From positions 310,001-374,000 of the forward strand of contig CAMPDV010000043.1 in NCBI GenBank assembly GCA_946699065.1: a DNA stretch of 64,000 nt, read 5' to 3'. Within the stretch, counting starts at the first letter, position 1; each line of letters begins with the position of its first letter. The notes beneath the pieces were generated by a model that saw only the letters and a program-made list of their open reading frames with translations, ran no database searches and was not told the origin of the DNA. This document shows positions 37,601-49,886 of the stretch, one piece after another. Both the position numbers and the translations under genes were made by a program. This DNA is from Loxodes magnus. Taxonomy: Eukaryota; Ciliophora; Karyorelictea; Loxodida; Loxodidae.

Positions 37601-37971
37601 TTAATATGTAACTTTGCAAATTTTTGAACATATTTGTTAGCTTTAACTTGGCAAAATTATTAAAAACTAGTAACTCAATAAGGTTGGTCAATTAAAGGAA
37701 CTTGATTATTGTCTTCAAATATATTTATTTGCTGCTAGTTAAATTTCTTTCGAGTTACGATTTGTAAGATTATTGTACTCCCATTTGATATTTAGTAAGT
37801 CGATAGCATTTCGTTCTTATCTAAGATAACTTATTCATAAATTAAATTGAAACTTTAAAACGGAAATATTTGCTCCTTTACAATTTACTCAATATCAGAA
37901 ACTTTAGAGTTTTCTCTATCTAAGCTAATCAAGCAAGTATTACCACTCAGATTATTTATAAATATTAGCAT
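34623..37971 (-). CDS. Ubiquitin-like + YTH + RING + TRAF zinc-finger + NBR1-like + UBA-like multidomain protein
   Basis: ATG 37971, one 22-nt intron at 35443-35464, stop TGA 34623-34625, 1108 residues; lengths close the frame exactly. In order: ubiquitin-like domain 1-75 (LIFINNLSGNT, LIYEQVILD, STYQIS.GSTIIL); helical linker with a short tandem repeat (DLNQQRA twice); YTH domain about 273-430 (FYVIKSISEKNIYHSIKDQV then Trp296, FYGAAEV, YDKW347, VNWLIVKD, INASNIQKIPEKQA); RING 543-590 (CHFC, CNKCHKVYCQFC, CLIC); TRAF zinc fingers 606-670 (CPLC, CEKREVQCKSCQQKF); coiled coil about 675-760; an Ig-like fold from 814 resembling the NBR1 FW domain (VRNIGNVNWKQNQVWL); C-terminal UBA-like helices (VQQLVKIHGNIQEVVDAYL). 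Known roles: YTH reads m6A RNA, RING transfers ubiquitin, the Ubl/FW/UBA layout recalls autophagy receptors. Linking methylated RNA to ubiquitin or autophagy is inference. Confidence 0.9.
35443..35464 (-). other. 22-nt intron in the YTH-RING gene
   Basis: GTAAGT...TATAG on the minus strand. Removing it restores the NBR1-like strand (VRNIGNVNW) and the whole downstream frame; reading through gives scattered TGAs without sense. Confidence 0.85.
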
Positions 37972-40207
37972 TTTATTAGATTATAATTAAGGAATACTTT
38001 ATCTATTTCTACTTTATAAATTAAATGGAATCCTCTTTTAATTATTAAGCTAGATATTTAACTTTATGCAAATTCTTAGATAACTAGCAATGCTTTGCCA
38101 ATCTTAACTTCTAATTTAATTAATTGTAAGAAACATTTCAATAACCAAATATTTTAATGCTTCCAGATTACAAGCACTTAATATAAAATAAGCAACTATT
38201 GACATATATCTTATAAACTTAATTACTATAATAATTTTAACAATTAGCTAGTTTCTTATGTAAATTATATGGTTTAAAGTTATATTTTATGTATAAAAGT
38301 TAAAAGTAAGTTAATAATTTAATTCTTTCATTTTTACTTTATTACTTTACTTAGAAAAGATAATTGTTAATTAGTTGTTTTTAATAATAATCTTCTTTCT
38401 TTATATCTACTATATGTTTTAATTATTCTAGCTATGCTTTAATACTTTATTATGATAAGTTATAGATGCTTTCTTATTATCTATTAAACTTTAGCATTAT
38501 ATTATATTTTTCTTTTATATAAATCCAAATTTTAGATGTATGTTATTAAGTTATAGCTAAAATGCTTGCATATACTTTTAAAAATAAGTTGTAAGTATAA
38601 AATGCTGTCTATCTTATCAATTCCTTTAATTTATTCTATCACATTTTTATAATTTATTATCTAAAAACTTCTATCCTTTCCTTAGTTTTACAGCTATGCT
38701 TGAGTATCACTTACAGATTAAATTTTAATTGATTAATTATGAAAGCAAATTATTAGACTTGATTGGAGCAAATGATTTGAAATATTTTAAAATAAATAAA
38801 GTTTAAAATAAGATAAGGAAAGGAATTCTTAATAATAAGGAAATAAGATAAGCTAAGTAATATTAAAATTAAAAACTATCATAGCTATAAAGTTAAAATA
38901 CTAGAGAATGCAGTTGCTTTCTAATTAAGTTGCTAAGTCTATTTTTATAAGCTTGCTAAATAAACAAACTTAAAGTTAAAAGTTTATTCTATAATTGAAT
39001 AGATACTAATATAGAGCGAATTAAATTATTAGTCTTAATAATAAAGCAGCTGTTTACATATAAGGTATAAATCTAAACAGCTTGAACTAAATAAGTTTTG
39101 CTATTATTGACTATTAAAATAACTAAACTTGATTCAAATTATAAGTAAAATATATAATTATACTAATTATTAGCTAGCATTATTTATATTTATTTGGACT
39201 AAGAAATTAAATAACTATGCCTTTTTAATTTAGGCAACTAATTTTTAAAATTATAGATAGAAGTAATAAGAAATAATCTTATTAATATTAAATTAAAAGT
39301 GTGATCAGATAGTTTCTCAAAATAGATCTATTACATTCAACAATATAAAAATAAGATTATAAAGCCATATTAATAAAATTAATAAGCAATTATAAGACAA
39401 AATGTTAGCATTGCTTTGAATCTAACTTAAGCGAAGATAAAATAAATTTAAACATATCATTAAAGGATAAATATTATAAGCATTTAAAATGTGAATAAAG
39501 TATATGCTAATTAATAATTAGAGTATATAATTAAATAAATACAAACCATTTTTCTGAAAGAGCTTCTATTAATGTATATCAGAATAACTAGTTTATATAA
39601 ATTAATTAAGGCTCTTTGACAATAATTTAATTTTAGCAAACTTTGCTTATTCAAAATAGGGAGTAAGCCCATTTTTAGAATTGTCATAACTTGGTTATCT
39701 TGCTAAGTCTTAGCTAAAGGAATCAATTAGATGAATTATAGAGCTATTATCTGTATTTTAAGTAAAAATATATTATATAGCTCAATCAAAAATATTAAGG
39801 AGAGTTTTAAACTATATCATATGATTTATCATTTAATAATTATCATTTGCATACATAGAATTATTGAAAAAGATATCTAAAAGAAATAATTTCCTTAACT
39901 TAAAGAAAGGGAATAAACTTAATTAAGTGCTTGTTTAATGAAAATTAAATTTAAAAAGGGCAACTAAAAAGTTGATTTATATTGTGATTATAGAAAAAAT
40001 ATTTAATTAAAGAGTTTGCAAGCATAATATAGCGACTAAAGAAGGTAATAAGATAATAGAGACTTCACTAGATTACTTTTTAGCCATGCTTCAGTTTTAA
40101 GTTTTTCTAAGATTTAATAAGAGGAAGCTTTATTTTGAAGTAATTCATAATTTACTTGAATAAGTATTGTTTAATTTAATGTAAGGAAAGTTTAAAATTA
40201 CTTATTA
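37972..40207. other. AT-rich intergenic region
   Basis: No domain recognised. A short minus-strand stretch near 39600-39750 reads as NGLTPYFEQAKFAKIKLL, too little to call. Confidence 0.35.
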
Positions 40208-41151
40208 ATGGCATAAGCTTAGTAAGCTTAGAATATAAAGCCTTTGAACGAAATCAAAATCTGTACTTATAATTTGTTTCTTAGGCCTCCTCCTGTTCAT
40301 AATGAAGGAACTTCAGATTTTAAAGATCTTCGAACTGATTTGTTCATAGCAGAGAAGCTACAAAATTATGATGTATTTTGCTTATAAGAAGTGTTTTCTA
40401 CGTTTAATACTAGAAAAGAAAGAATTAAAAGCAAAGCTAGAAAATATGGTTTCTTTTATAATGCTGAAAGTATAAAACCAGGATTTTGAAATAAGGAAAT
40501 AGGAGATGGTGGCCTATTAGTTCTATCTAAATTTCCTATAATAAAAGCGGAATATAAGTAATTTGAGTTTTCAAGTTCAGTTGATGCTATGGTTGGAAAA
40601 GGAGTATTGTATACTTAAATAAAATTAGAGAATAATATACTTCATCTTTTTACTACTCATTTATAAGCTATTTACTCCTTAGATTTTTAGGAGCAAAGTG
40701 TAATTTTTAAATTTAGGAGATGCAAGCAAGAACAGTATTACATTAGTTAAGGTAAATAAAAAATTTTATTGAAGAAAAAAGATTAAACTTTAAAGAATCG
40801 GAAATGATTCTTTTAGCTGGAGATTTTAATATTGATGGGAATACCGAAAAATGGTATTCAAAGCTCATTTATTCTCTTCCTCCTTTAGTTGATCTTCATT
40901 TAAAACTTAATAATAAGCATCCTATCACTTTTTCAGAAACAGATGAATAAGGTAATCCAATGGAAACCATTCTTACTCCAGAGCTTTCTCAGAAACTAAA
41001 CGTTTGTCTTGACTACATTTTCATGATTCATTAAGGAGATTAACTATAGCCAACCAAAATTTAAATGGATAGAATGGAAGTGAAAAATAGTTTTGTTACT
41101 CAATTATCCGATCACAATGCTGTGGGATTGACATTGAATTGTAAATAGTGA
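40208..41151 (+). CDS. Neutral-sphingomyelinase-type endonuclease/exonuclease/phosphatase-fold phosphodiesterase
   Basis: ATG 40208, one 17-nt intron at 40700-40716, stop TGA 41149-41151 (a TAG just before it is Gln), 308 residues. The EEP-fold motifs appear in order: CTYNLFLRPPPV, CLQEVF (metal-binding Glu), GDGGLLVLSKFP, HLFTTHLQA, LAGDFNIDG (catalytic Asp/Asn), LDYIF and the C-terminal SDHNAV (catalytic Asp-His). The early NLFLRPPP and GGL(L/A)(V/I)LSK strings favour the neutral sphingomyelinase branch over DNase I or inositol phosphatases. Expected reaction: hydrolysis of a lipid or nucleotide phosphodiester, Mg-dependent. No signal peptide or TM segment, so likely cytosolic. One Trp is TGA (PGFWNKE). 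Confidence 0.88.
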
Positions 41152-41944
41152 CTTTTTTTATCATAAATACTTAATATTCAAATTAATTTTAGCAAATTTG
41201 TCTTTATAAAATATAATTAAACTTATAGAACAAAAATAAATTAAACTTTATAGCTTTTTATTCAATTCATAAGTATATGGCATATTTCTTTAAATAATCA
41301 GCTTCTTATAGGTTCGTATTTGCTTTATGGAGTTCTTATATATCTGATCATTAAATATTTTAACTGCTCTAGAAATATTATTATATTAGCTATTAGAATT
41401 TCTTTTATTTCTTAAACTGGAATCTAGAAAACAAGCAAAATAAAAATTTATAGTGTAACTGAGCTTTGTGAATTAAAAATTGCAAGTAATTGAACATCAT
41501 AACTATAAAAGAATAAAATCTAAGATTAGACTAAAAATGTTTATTTTTAAGTTTTATAGCTTTATATAGTTAAACTATATAATTTATTAATAATATCTTT
41601 AAGTTTAAGCACAGACAAATACCAAAAATCATTATATAATTAACTCTTCAATTTTCTAAAATTGTATTAAGAACATTAGAACTTTTTAAATTTGAACCTC
41701 ATATAATTTTGAGAAATGGAGGAATTTAATTATCTTAAGTAGTTAAAGCTTTAAAATTTTTGCTTTCTCTCTTCTTTATACTTTTAAATTGCATATTAAT
41801 TAAATAATATTCCATTAGTAAACTAAAGACACTTAGTTTATTAACGAATCCTATTTAAAAAGAAAGAGATAGGAATGAATTATTTAAAAAGGATCAAAAG
41901 CAAAATATGAGGCTATAATAAAAAATAAACCTGATTTAAAGTTT
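41152..41944. other. Intergenic, nothing recognised
   Basis: AT-rich spacer between two convergent genes. Confidence 0.4.
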
Positions 41945-42964
41945 TCACTCAATAATCTACACGAAATTAAAAGGAAAATATCCTTCATTTCCTCTTAGAA
42001 TCCCTTTCCACCATCCATCTTCATTCATCTCTGTAATTTATACAATGTCTCCTTCCTAAAAGCTTAGATCTCCTGGCTATTCCCCTTCAAAGTCATACAT
42101 TGCCTTTGCTTGCTAAATAATTTTTTCTGCTTCATTTAAATCTTAAAAAGAAGGGGCTCTTGCTCCTGATCTTCAACCTTAAACTTTTTATATTAAATCT
42201 TTTACAGGAATCTAATCTTTTTCTAACTCCTGTAGCTTTTCACATAGTAATGATTATATATAATCAATTGCTTATTGTTTTTTGTTATCTATTTCTTATT
42301 AATGCAGAATAAGACTCACTAAATTAACAAAGCAGTTAACTAAATTAACACAGTGCTGCTTAAAAATATTCTCTTTCTATTGAAGCTAAAAGGTTTACTG
42401 TTCTAACTACTCTTTAAGTTTTAGTTCATTTGCCATTTATTTTTACCCTTCTACCATTCTTTTAAGTTGCGTATTTAAGTTTGTGATGTCACTTGAAAGT
42501 TTAGTACTTTCTTTTTTAGAGAACTCTGCTTCATCCTTAAGCCTTTTTCTTAGCATATATATCTGATCTGATTACTATTTATTTTACTATTTTAATTATT
42601 GAATCTCAAGAGTTAGCTACTATATTTCTTACTTCTAAGATCATATTATTTTTTCATCTTTCTTATCTTAAGTTTGACTTTAACTCTATTTTGGCTATAG
42701 TTTTAATGACTGATCAAATGACATGTTTAGAGATTTATTTCTTGATTTAATTTATCTGCTTGAATTTAAACTGGTAGTAGATGAAGGAGTCTGCTTCTAA
42801 ACAATTATTTTCTTAATTTTAGGCTAAGGAGGAGTTTGCTACAACTATTGTTCCTCTGGTTGCTACTATTGACTTTTTTACTTTATAGGTGACACACTTT
42901 CTTTTGAAAGAAATTAATAGGAGTGCATCTAAGAAAACAACCCTTTTGATAATTTATCAGTCAT
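41945..42964 (-). CDS. Coiled-coil protein with C-terminal SH3 domain
   Basis: ATG 42964 to TGA 41945-41947, 339 residues. The N-terminal 95 residues are Gln/Pro/Ser-rich (EEQQLQQTPPQPKIKK), then a coiled coil about 110-250 (IWSQKQEIQQLTLEIQQLKQ), and a canonical SH3 domain at about 285-338: AKAMYDFEGEQPGDLSF, GDIVQI, DGWWKG and GYFPFNFVQII, with the ALYDF-like, WW and P.N.V residues that bind proline-rich ligands. Likely an adaptor of endocytosis or the cytoskeleton. The frame is open upstream past the ATG for about 75 codons with an SSB-like start (SLNKIIIIGKL, SENWISFKLI), so the true start may be further up or a second gene may abut. Trp of IIWSQ and GWRSG are TGA. Confidence 0.8.
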
Positions 42965-43534
42965 TTTTTAATTTTTAGAAGAAGGATTTTAAGCTTTAAT
43001 TAATTTAAAACTTATCCAATTTTCGCTTCTTATTGTTTAAATTCCCCTTATCTAAGAAATTTCTTCCTTTATTAACTTTAAATTAACCCTATATCTGCCA
43101 AAGTTGCTATCTCTTCTATAAGAGATATTTTAATTTTCTAATTTCCCAATTATTATAATTTTGTTTAAGGATTTTACACTATAGAATTTTCTGATCACAA
43201 TTTGAATATAGGTATTCCAAATCAGTACAATGAAAAGCAATGAAATAATTATCTATGAGCTTTAATGATTTGGAAGCTATTTAATTAAACCTTTAGATTA
43301 TTAAATTAATAAGTTTAGTAAATATCTTGTATGGTGAAGATAAGATAAGCTAGATTTATTTAAGCAGTCATTAACTTTATAAATTGATATATTACAAAAA
43401 TCTAATTATAGTTACTTATAATTTATTGCAGACCTATTGCTTTAAATATAAAGGCTTTGAAAGTCTATTATATAAATATTTAATTTTTGGGCTTTAGTTT
43501 AATTTAAAACTATAAAGAATTATATCTTAAGCAT
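42965..43534. other. In-frame SSB-like extension upstream of the SH3 gene, then spacer
   Basis: Minus-strand codons from about 43200 down to 42965 continue without TGA into the SH3 frame and read SVKSLNKIIIIGKLENQNIS, then FGRYRVNLKLIKEEISQIRG and ENWISFKLIK. This recalls the first strands of mitochondrial single-stranded-DNA-binding proteins but lacks the rest of that fold. No ATG precedes it (GTG ATC at the expected start). Confidence 0.3.
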
Positions 43535-46503
43535 TCAAATAGACTAATATTCTAAGCATGCTTATTATAGTACCAGAAATCTTTTAGTTTTTTAAATTTA
43601 AAGCATATATTTTTAAATACAATTAGATAAATTAAAGAGGCAAAATAACTAAGACAGTGCTTTAACAATTTATTAATTAAAAAAAATAACTAAGTTAACT
43701 TAAGAAAGAAAGGAATTGGTATTTAGCAGGCCTTTTATTGTAATTAAAGAAATTATTTATAATAATTAAAATAAATTAAATTAATTGTTTTGCTTGAAGT
43801 TTGAATTTATCTTTTTCTCAAAATCTAACATTTTCTGTTCAAGCGACGATTTGTTTTTCTAAAGTTTTGCAAGTTTTTCTTTAATACTGCCCAGAGATTC
43901 TGGATATAGTTAATTTTCTTATTTAGAAGGAAAATCTTTCTATAATTACTTAAATTTTATGCTCATTCTTGATTCTTCCTATTTTATAGATTATTAAGAT
44001 ATTTCATCTTCTATATTAAATACTTACAGAAAGAAGAATCTGGCTGATCAGTCTGCATCTTAAAAGAATCAGCCAAAAGTTCTTCTTCTTCGAAATTTTA
44101 GTGTTTATTTTAGTAAACTTCTTATCTGCTTACAGATGGATTTTCCTTTCTTGCTGGAGTAAGCATTTTATTAGGTGTAGAATTTTTTTAAATAAAGCCT
44201 GGATATTACTAAGCCCTGAAGTTAATTTCTCTTTCTAACCCTTATAGTAATTTCTTGTTTTTATCCTCAACTTCTGCTACTTTTCTATATAAAAATTCAT
44301 TTTCCTGTAAAGCTTTAGCCAATTTGAATTCATTTTCTTTAAGATCTTCCTATTATTTCTTTATTAACTTAAGCCTGTCATTCTCTTTAAGTCTTAATTT
44401 TTCCATTTCTTTTACTTACAATTCTAATTTTCCTTTTAGCTCTTTTTCTTTTAGTAATTGAAGATGTCCTTCATTTTCTAATTGTTTAACTTTATCTTTT
44501 GTATCCTTATATAAAGACTCTACTCTCAATCTATGATTTTTTTCATTCTCTGCAGAATTCTAAGCTTATTTTCTCTCAACTTATTCTGTCCCATAAAGAC
44601 TCTCCAACTCAGAATTTCTTTATTAAAGTTATTCTTTTATACTTATTTCCATATTATATTCAGATTATAAATTTTGATTCATTACCTTAAGATGGTCACA
44701 CTATTAAGACAAAGCTTAGTTTTATTCCGTGAATAATTTGATTTATTTTTCCATGTTTTATATTTCATTTTAATATTATTCAATCATAGATTGCTGTTTA
44801 TTCAAAACTTAATCTTTTTCTTAAATCTGTATTTCAACTTCAGTTATTTAACTTAACTATTTAGATACTTCGCTATCTTTAATGTGGTGCCTTTCCTTAA
44901 GTTAAAGGTTTTCTTTGCTAAGATGCTCAATTTAACTTCTCAAGGCTGATTTTTCCTCATAACTTTACTCCAACATATAAGTAAGCTCATTAATTCCTCC
45001 AGGGCCTTCAGTTAAAAGTTATAACTCCTATTTCATCTATTATAGATAAGCAATCAACTCTTATTCCTTTAGTTAAGCAAGTTGAAGCTTTTTCTCTTCT
45101 TAATCGTAAAAATCCTAGTAAACCTGTTCTGATTTCTATACTTCAGAGACATAGCTTTAGCTTCTAATATTTGGATTATGCTATTCTATCTAATATGATT
45201 TCTATTAGTTGCTCAAATCTAAGGTTTTTTATTATTCTTATTTACTTTATAAAGAATTGTCTTATAAATTCTAGATTTCTTTTTCCAGTTCAAAAGCTTC
45301 TTCCTCTTATTCGTAATCTATTGCAATTTGTCCTTGCTATTTTTCTTTTTCTCTTAATTTTTCAATCAAGTCTAATACTTCACGACCTCCGCATCCGTGA
45401 GCCAATGCAAAACCTCCTCCACAACTTATTTATTTCAAGTTATCGTTTTAAAAAATAACTACTGGCTATACTCTATGCTTTGAATCTCCTGTTCCTAATT
45501 CTCCTGATGTATTACTTCCTCAACTTCATAATTAACCTTTTTAATCTAAAGCAATTCCAAAGCAGCCCCCAATATCAACATCAATTACAGGCTCTTAAAT
45601 TTAAGATAAATTTTAAGGAGATAGAAATTAACCAAAAACACCAGTTCCTCAAATATAAAGTTTATGGTCAGCATTAATGGCAGCACTATGATGTCCTGCT
45701 GATATTTTTTTAATGTTAGAAAGGTTTTCTATTTTTTACGGAGTGCTTGTTGAAATTTTATTTCCAAGTCCAAGCTATCCAAACGTATTTCCTCCGCATG
45801 CATAAATGTTTTCACTTTTGGTTAGTATCAAAGTATGAAAAATTCCACAACTAACTTATGAAATTTCTTCCTATTCATTATTATCAACATTTGTAATAGT
45901 AACTTCAACAAATGACAATTCCTTATTTCTTTTACCAGTTCCTAATTATCCAGTATTTCCAGCTCCACACATTAATAAAGTAAATTTAGAATCTTCAGTG
46001 TAATTTTAATTCTAATTAGTTCCAATTACACCAGAATGTCTTGATCCACAGCTTATTTATTTTCCTTTGAAACCTTTTGGTAATTTTACTTAAACTGGCT
46101 TTCACTCCGTTTCTGTCTATCCTGTTCCTAGTGCTCCGTTTTCACCAAAACCCCATGAAAAAACTTACCCTTCGTTCGATAATACAAGAGTATGTCCTCA
46201 TCCACAGCTAACTTAAATAATTTTAAAGCTAATTAACTGCTCTACTAGTATAGGAAAAGATGAATTAGAAACTTCTCTATTGTTAATACCTAATCTTCCT
46301 TCATCATTATTACCAATTGAATATACAGTTCCTTCAGGAGTTAACAAAACAACATGTTCCTCTCCACACGCAATCTAAGAAATTGACTTAATTTTAGGAA
46401 TCTTGCAAATTTTAGGATAATTATATGACTGATAAGGAACTTCTTAAGCTAACTATCCAAAATGATCATTTCCCCAGCCTAAAAGGAAAGTGTTTTCTTC
46501 CAT
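43535..46503 (-). CDS. RCC1 beta-propeller with long coiled coil
   Basis: ATG 46503, one 17-nt intron at 44011-44027, stop TGA 43535-43537, 983 residues. Residues 1-390 form about seven RCC1 blades: LGWGNDHFGQLA, IACGEEHVVLL, GNNDEGRLG, VSCGWGHTLVLSNEGQVFSW, GAGNTGQLGTG, GGNTFGQLGLGN, ISAGHHSAAI, LWSWGSNTSGELGTG. In-frame TGA sits at canonical RCC1 Trp positions (GWGHT, YIWG, LWSWGS). From about 400 to 920 follows an almost unbroken charged coiled coil. RCC1 propellers often act as GEFs or scaffolds; fused coiled coils of this size suggest a structural or ciliary role, but no exact ortholog is claimed. The last 90 or so codons are AT-rich and low in charge, so the real end could be nearer 43785 if that tail is not coding. 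Confidence 0.88.
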
Positions 46504-49376
46504 TAATAACCTAAAAGTAAAAAGTAGTACATAAATGACTTTGCGGCTTAATAATTGAATATATATAGTGATTATAGGAAATTATTATCCTTTCTACTTA
46601 TCTACTTCTTTATTTAGCTTAAGCAATTTCCTACTTTCGCTTCTATTTCTATCTTTATTACTCAATCTAATAGATTTAAATTAATTGATTTACTCTTTTA
46701 TACTTTCTTAATATCTATTTGATACTAACTCATTAAGAGTTAGTAAAGAGGCATTTTACTTAACTACTATATTGCCTAAATTTATTTAAACCAGGTAGCT
46801 TATAAGTAAAAGTGATTTAAATTTAAAAAAAATGATAGGAGCTGATAATAAAAGATATTTAGTTTAATTCTCTTTAAATTAAAAAATATAGTAAAAGTGT
46901 AAATAAAGGTATATTAATTATCTAAGTATGTAACTATTCATTTCTAGCTATGTTATTAGCTTATTTAAAGTAATTAGTAGAAATGTAGTTTATATGATAG
47001 ATTAAATATAAATCATAAGGTTACTTTTAATCTTCTTAACTATTTTAAAATATCTATTCTTTTGATTATTTGATAGTAATTACATATTTTTAACTTAATG
47101 AGAGTATAAGCTTAGTTTAAAACAAGTACTACATATACTGACTAAGTTACCATATATAATAAATGAATAATTTGATTTATAATAACAAATAGTTTAATAA
47201 ATATTATTCAGTTTATTATAAATTACAGTCTATCAGATATTTAAGTATGTACATTGATTAATTATTTTAAATTTCTTATTTTTAGATTTTTAGTTACAAA
47301 GCATTTAGATATTAGCTATTGCATATTCACAAAATTATCTTTTAAACTTTAAGAAAAATATATTTTATTTAATTTAATGCAAATACATTCAATGTTTTCG
47401 TAGTTTAAATAAGGTAAGTTATCATTGAAACACTTTTATGAATGTTTAACCATATAAAGGCTAAATTTGATTATATCTTTAAAGTTTAATCATTTATGCA
47501 CTTTAAACTATGAAGTATTTGAAAATGGTAATCTCAATTTAAAGCTGAGTTTTCAAAGAATTTTAATTACTTTGGAATTAGAAATTTACAATAATGGAAG
47601 TTTAATTAAATTTATTATTTCTCTTGTATGTAGTGTTGTTTAATAAGAAGTATTCATAGAATAATTATTTTGTAATCAATTTCCTTTTCTATTAAGTTCG
47701 ATACACATATATCATATTTATCTCTTAATTTTCAGTCTTTATTATGTTTATTTCATAGTAAATTTAGCAAAAGTTTAATTATATCCTATATAACTTTGAA
47801 CGTTATTCAATTATAATAATTTGGAGTTTATACTTGCATCTGTTTCTAAATTATCTATCATAAATCTAATAAACTCTTTTTTCTTTGATTTAAGCATTTG
47901 ATGATATCAAGTTTAAGTAAATTAACCTTCATTTTTATTATTAAGCTTCATCTTTTATCTAGTAATTTCTTCTCATTATTATAATATATCTCTAGAAGAT
48001 AGTGAGAACAATAATTAGATAGAAGAAGATTCCTCTTAGAATTAAGAATGCATCACTTTCATAAATAAAATCTAAGATTCTCATATACTAATCCATTTTA
48101 GCCTGCAGCATTGTATATCAATTAATAGACTATAAGTACTTAAATAATACTAAGTATTTAACATATATTAAAACTGCCTAAATATAAGGCTATTAAATAT
48201 TAGTCTACTTTAATTTCAATCATAAAAGATAAGTAATAGTAACTGTATAATTAGATTATTAGTTGCTTTAGTAATTATACCTTAATTACATTTATCTATC
48301 AAGCTTAATTAATTCATTGCATAAAAAGAAACTTAAATAGTAAAATAATAAACTAATATAAAATAATTCTTATGAAAACCCCCAATTTTACTTTATACTT
48401 AATAAAAAAGAATAAGCTTTTACATAATAAACTAGTAGTGCTTACTAAATATTTTATTTAATTAATAATAAGCTAAAAAGTTTTAATATATAAAACAAAG
48501 CACTATGTGTATTAAAGGATCGAATTAAATAATATAAAGTTAATATAATGAATATAATAATTATTACATCCACTTATATTTTATACTTTTGTAAATCTAA
48601 ACTTAAAGGTAAAAACATATAAAGATATAAATGCTAAAGAAAAGGAGGTTTAAAAAGATTTAGATGCATTAACTTTTATAATCACCATAATTTAAATAGT
48701 ATCTTAGTTAAAAAAATAATTTCCAAAAATGAATTAAAACAAGTAATTCAGCAGAAAGAATATATCCTTATTCAAAAGCTAAATTATAAATGATATTACT
48801 TAAACTAAGAATTACGCTTTAATTTAGATAAATTAATAATAGTTCTCAGCAAATAGAAATAATATAGCTTAGTAATCAATTAGATCTAATATAAAATATT
48901 TATACCTCTATATATTCATCTTAATTTTATATAATTATTAAGTATTTAATTTATTAGTAGCTCTGGATGTAAGCTAATAGTAGCAATATTTTTATAATAA
49001 ATTAAGGATATAATTAAATAATAGAGACAGCCTATATGTATTAATGCTATATGACAAAACCTATTTAACATACATAGAATACATACAATTTAATTATCTA
49101 TTTAATTCTCTACTCTTTTCATAAAGGGATTCAACAAATTAGGATAAAATCTTTTATTTAAAGTATATTAGAAGATAATAATGTTTTATATTAGTAAATA
49201 TTGACTTAAGTAGATAGAATAACTTACTAAGTTATATTAAAGGAGGACTATAAAGAAGATATAATAGAAAATTATAATATGATATGTTGAGTGTGCTAGA
49301 TATTAAGATATATGAATTAAATGATTAAATTATATTATAATAAACTATTTAAGAATTTATTTGAAAATAGTAGTAA
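46504..49376. other. Long AT-rich region without supported gene
   Basis: Scanned on both strands; no domain, RNA gene or repeat recognised. Confidence 0.35.
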
Positions 49377-49886
49377 ATGGGTAATAAGCAACTTAAGAGA
49401 TAAAAAAGTCTTATTTTTAAGACTTTTGAAGAGATACCGACCAAGGGCGCTCCTAAGCTAAACTTGGAAAGTAATAGACTCTACGATAAGAGAATTAGCA
49501 GAATTTATTCTGATGTTCTCAAGCTTGATTAAGAATTGCAAGATTTCTTTGAATCAGATTCTACAACTTGTGCTTCTACTAGAATTTCATTTGACTGTTC
49601 TGTCCAAGAAACTAAATGGATGTAAGAGTTAAAGGAAAAAAAATTAATTAGGTCTTCTTAAAACTAAACATAGCAAACATAAAAATACCTAAAGTAGTAG
49701 GAAATCAATAGACAAAGAAACTCTTATTACAGCCGAATTGGAATTTAAGGTAGATAAGCCTGTAATTCTGCTTCTAATAGATAATCTTATAACTAATAGT
49801 CATAAACTATGCCCGGGAAGAAAAATATTTTTAGTAATGATAATTTGAAGAAATTAGAAAGCCAACAAAGCTTTTAAAAAAGCTGA
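49377..49886 (+). CDS. Small basic protein with possible N-myristoylation signal
   Basis: ATG 49377 to TGA 49884-49886, 169 residues. The start MGNKQLKRQKSLIFKTFEEI has Gly2 and basic residues, which can direct N-myristoylation and membrane contact. The middle is mixed-charge helical (LYDKRISRIYSDVLKLDQEL), then Gln/Ser-rich (NQTQQTQKYLKQQEINRQRN) with one late PGKK patch. Codon content is clearly higher in GC than flanks. No family recognised. The TGA could be Trp, since EHWLW follows, but the next stretch turns into AT-rich noise. Confidence 0.6.
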
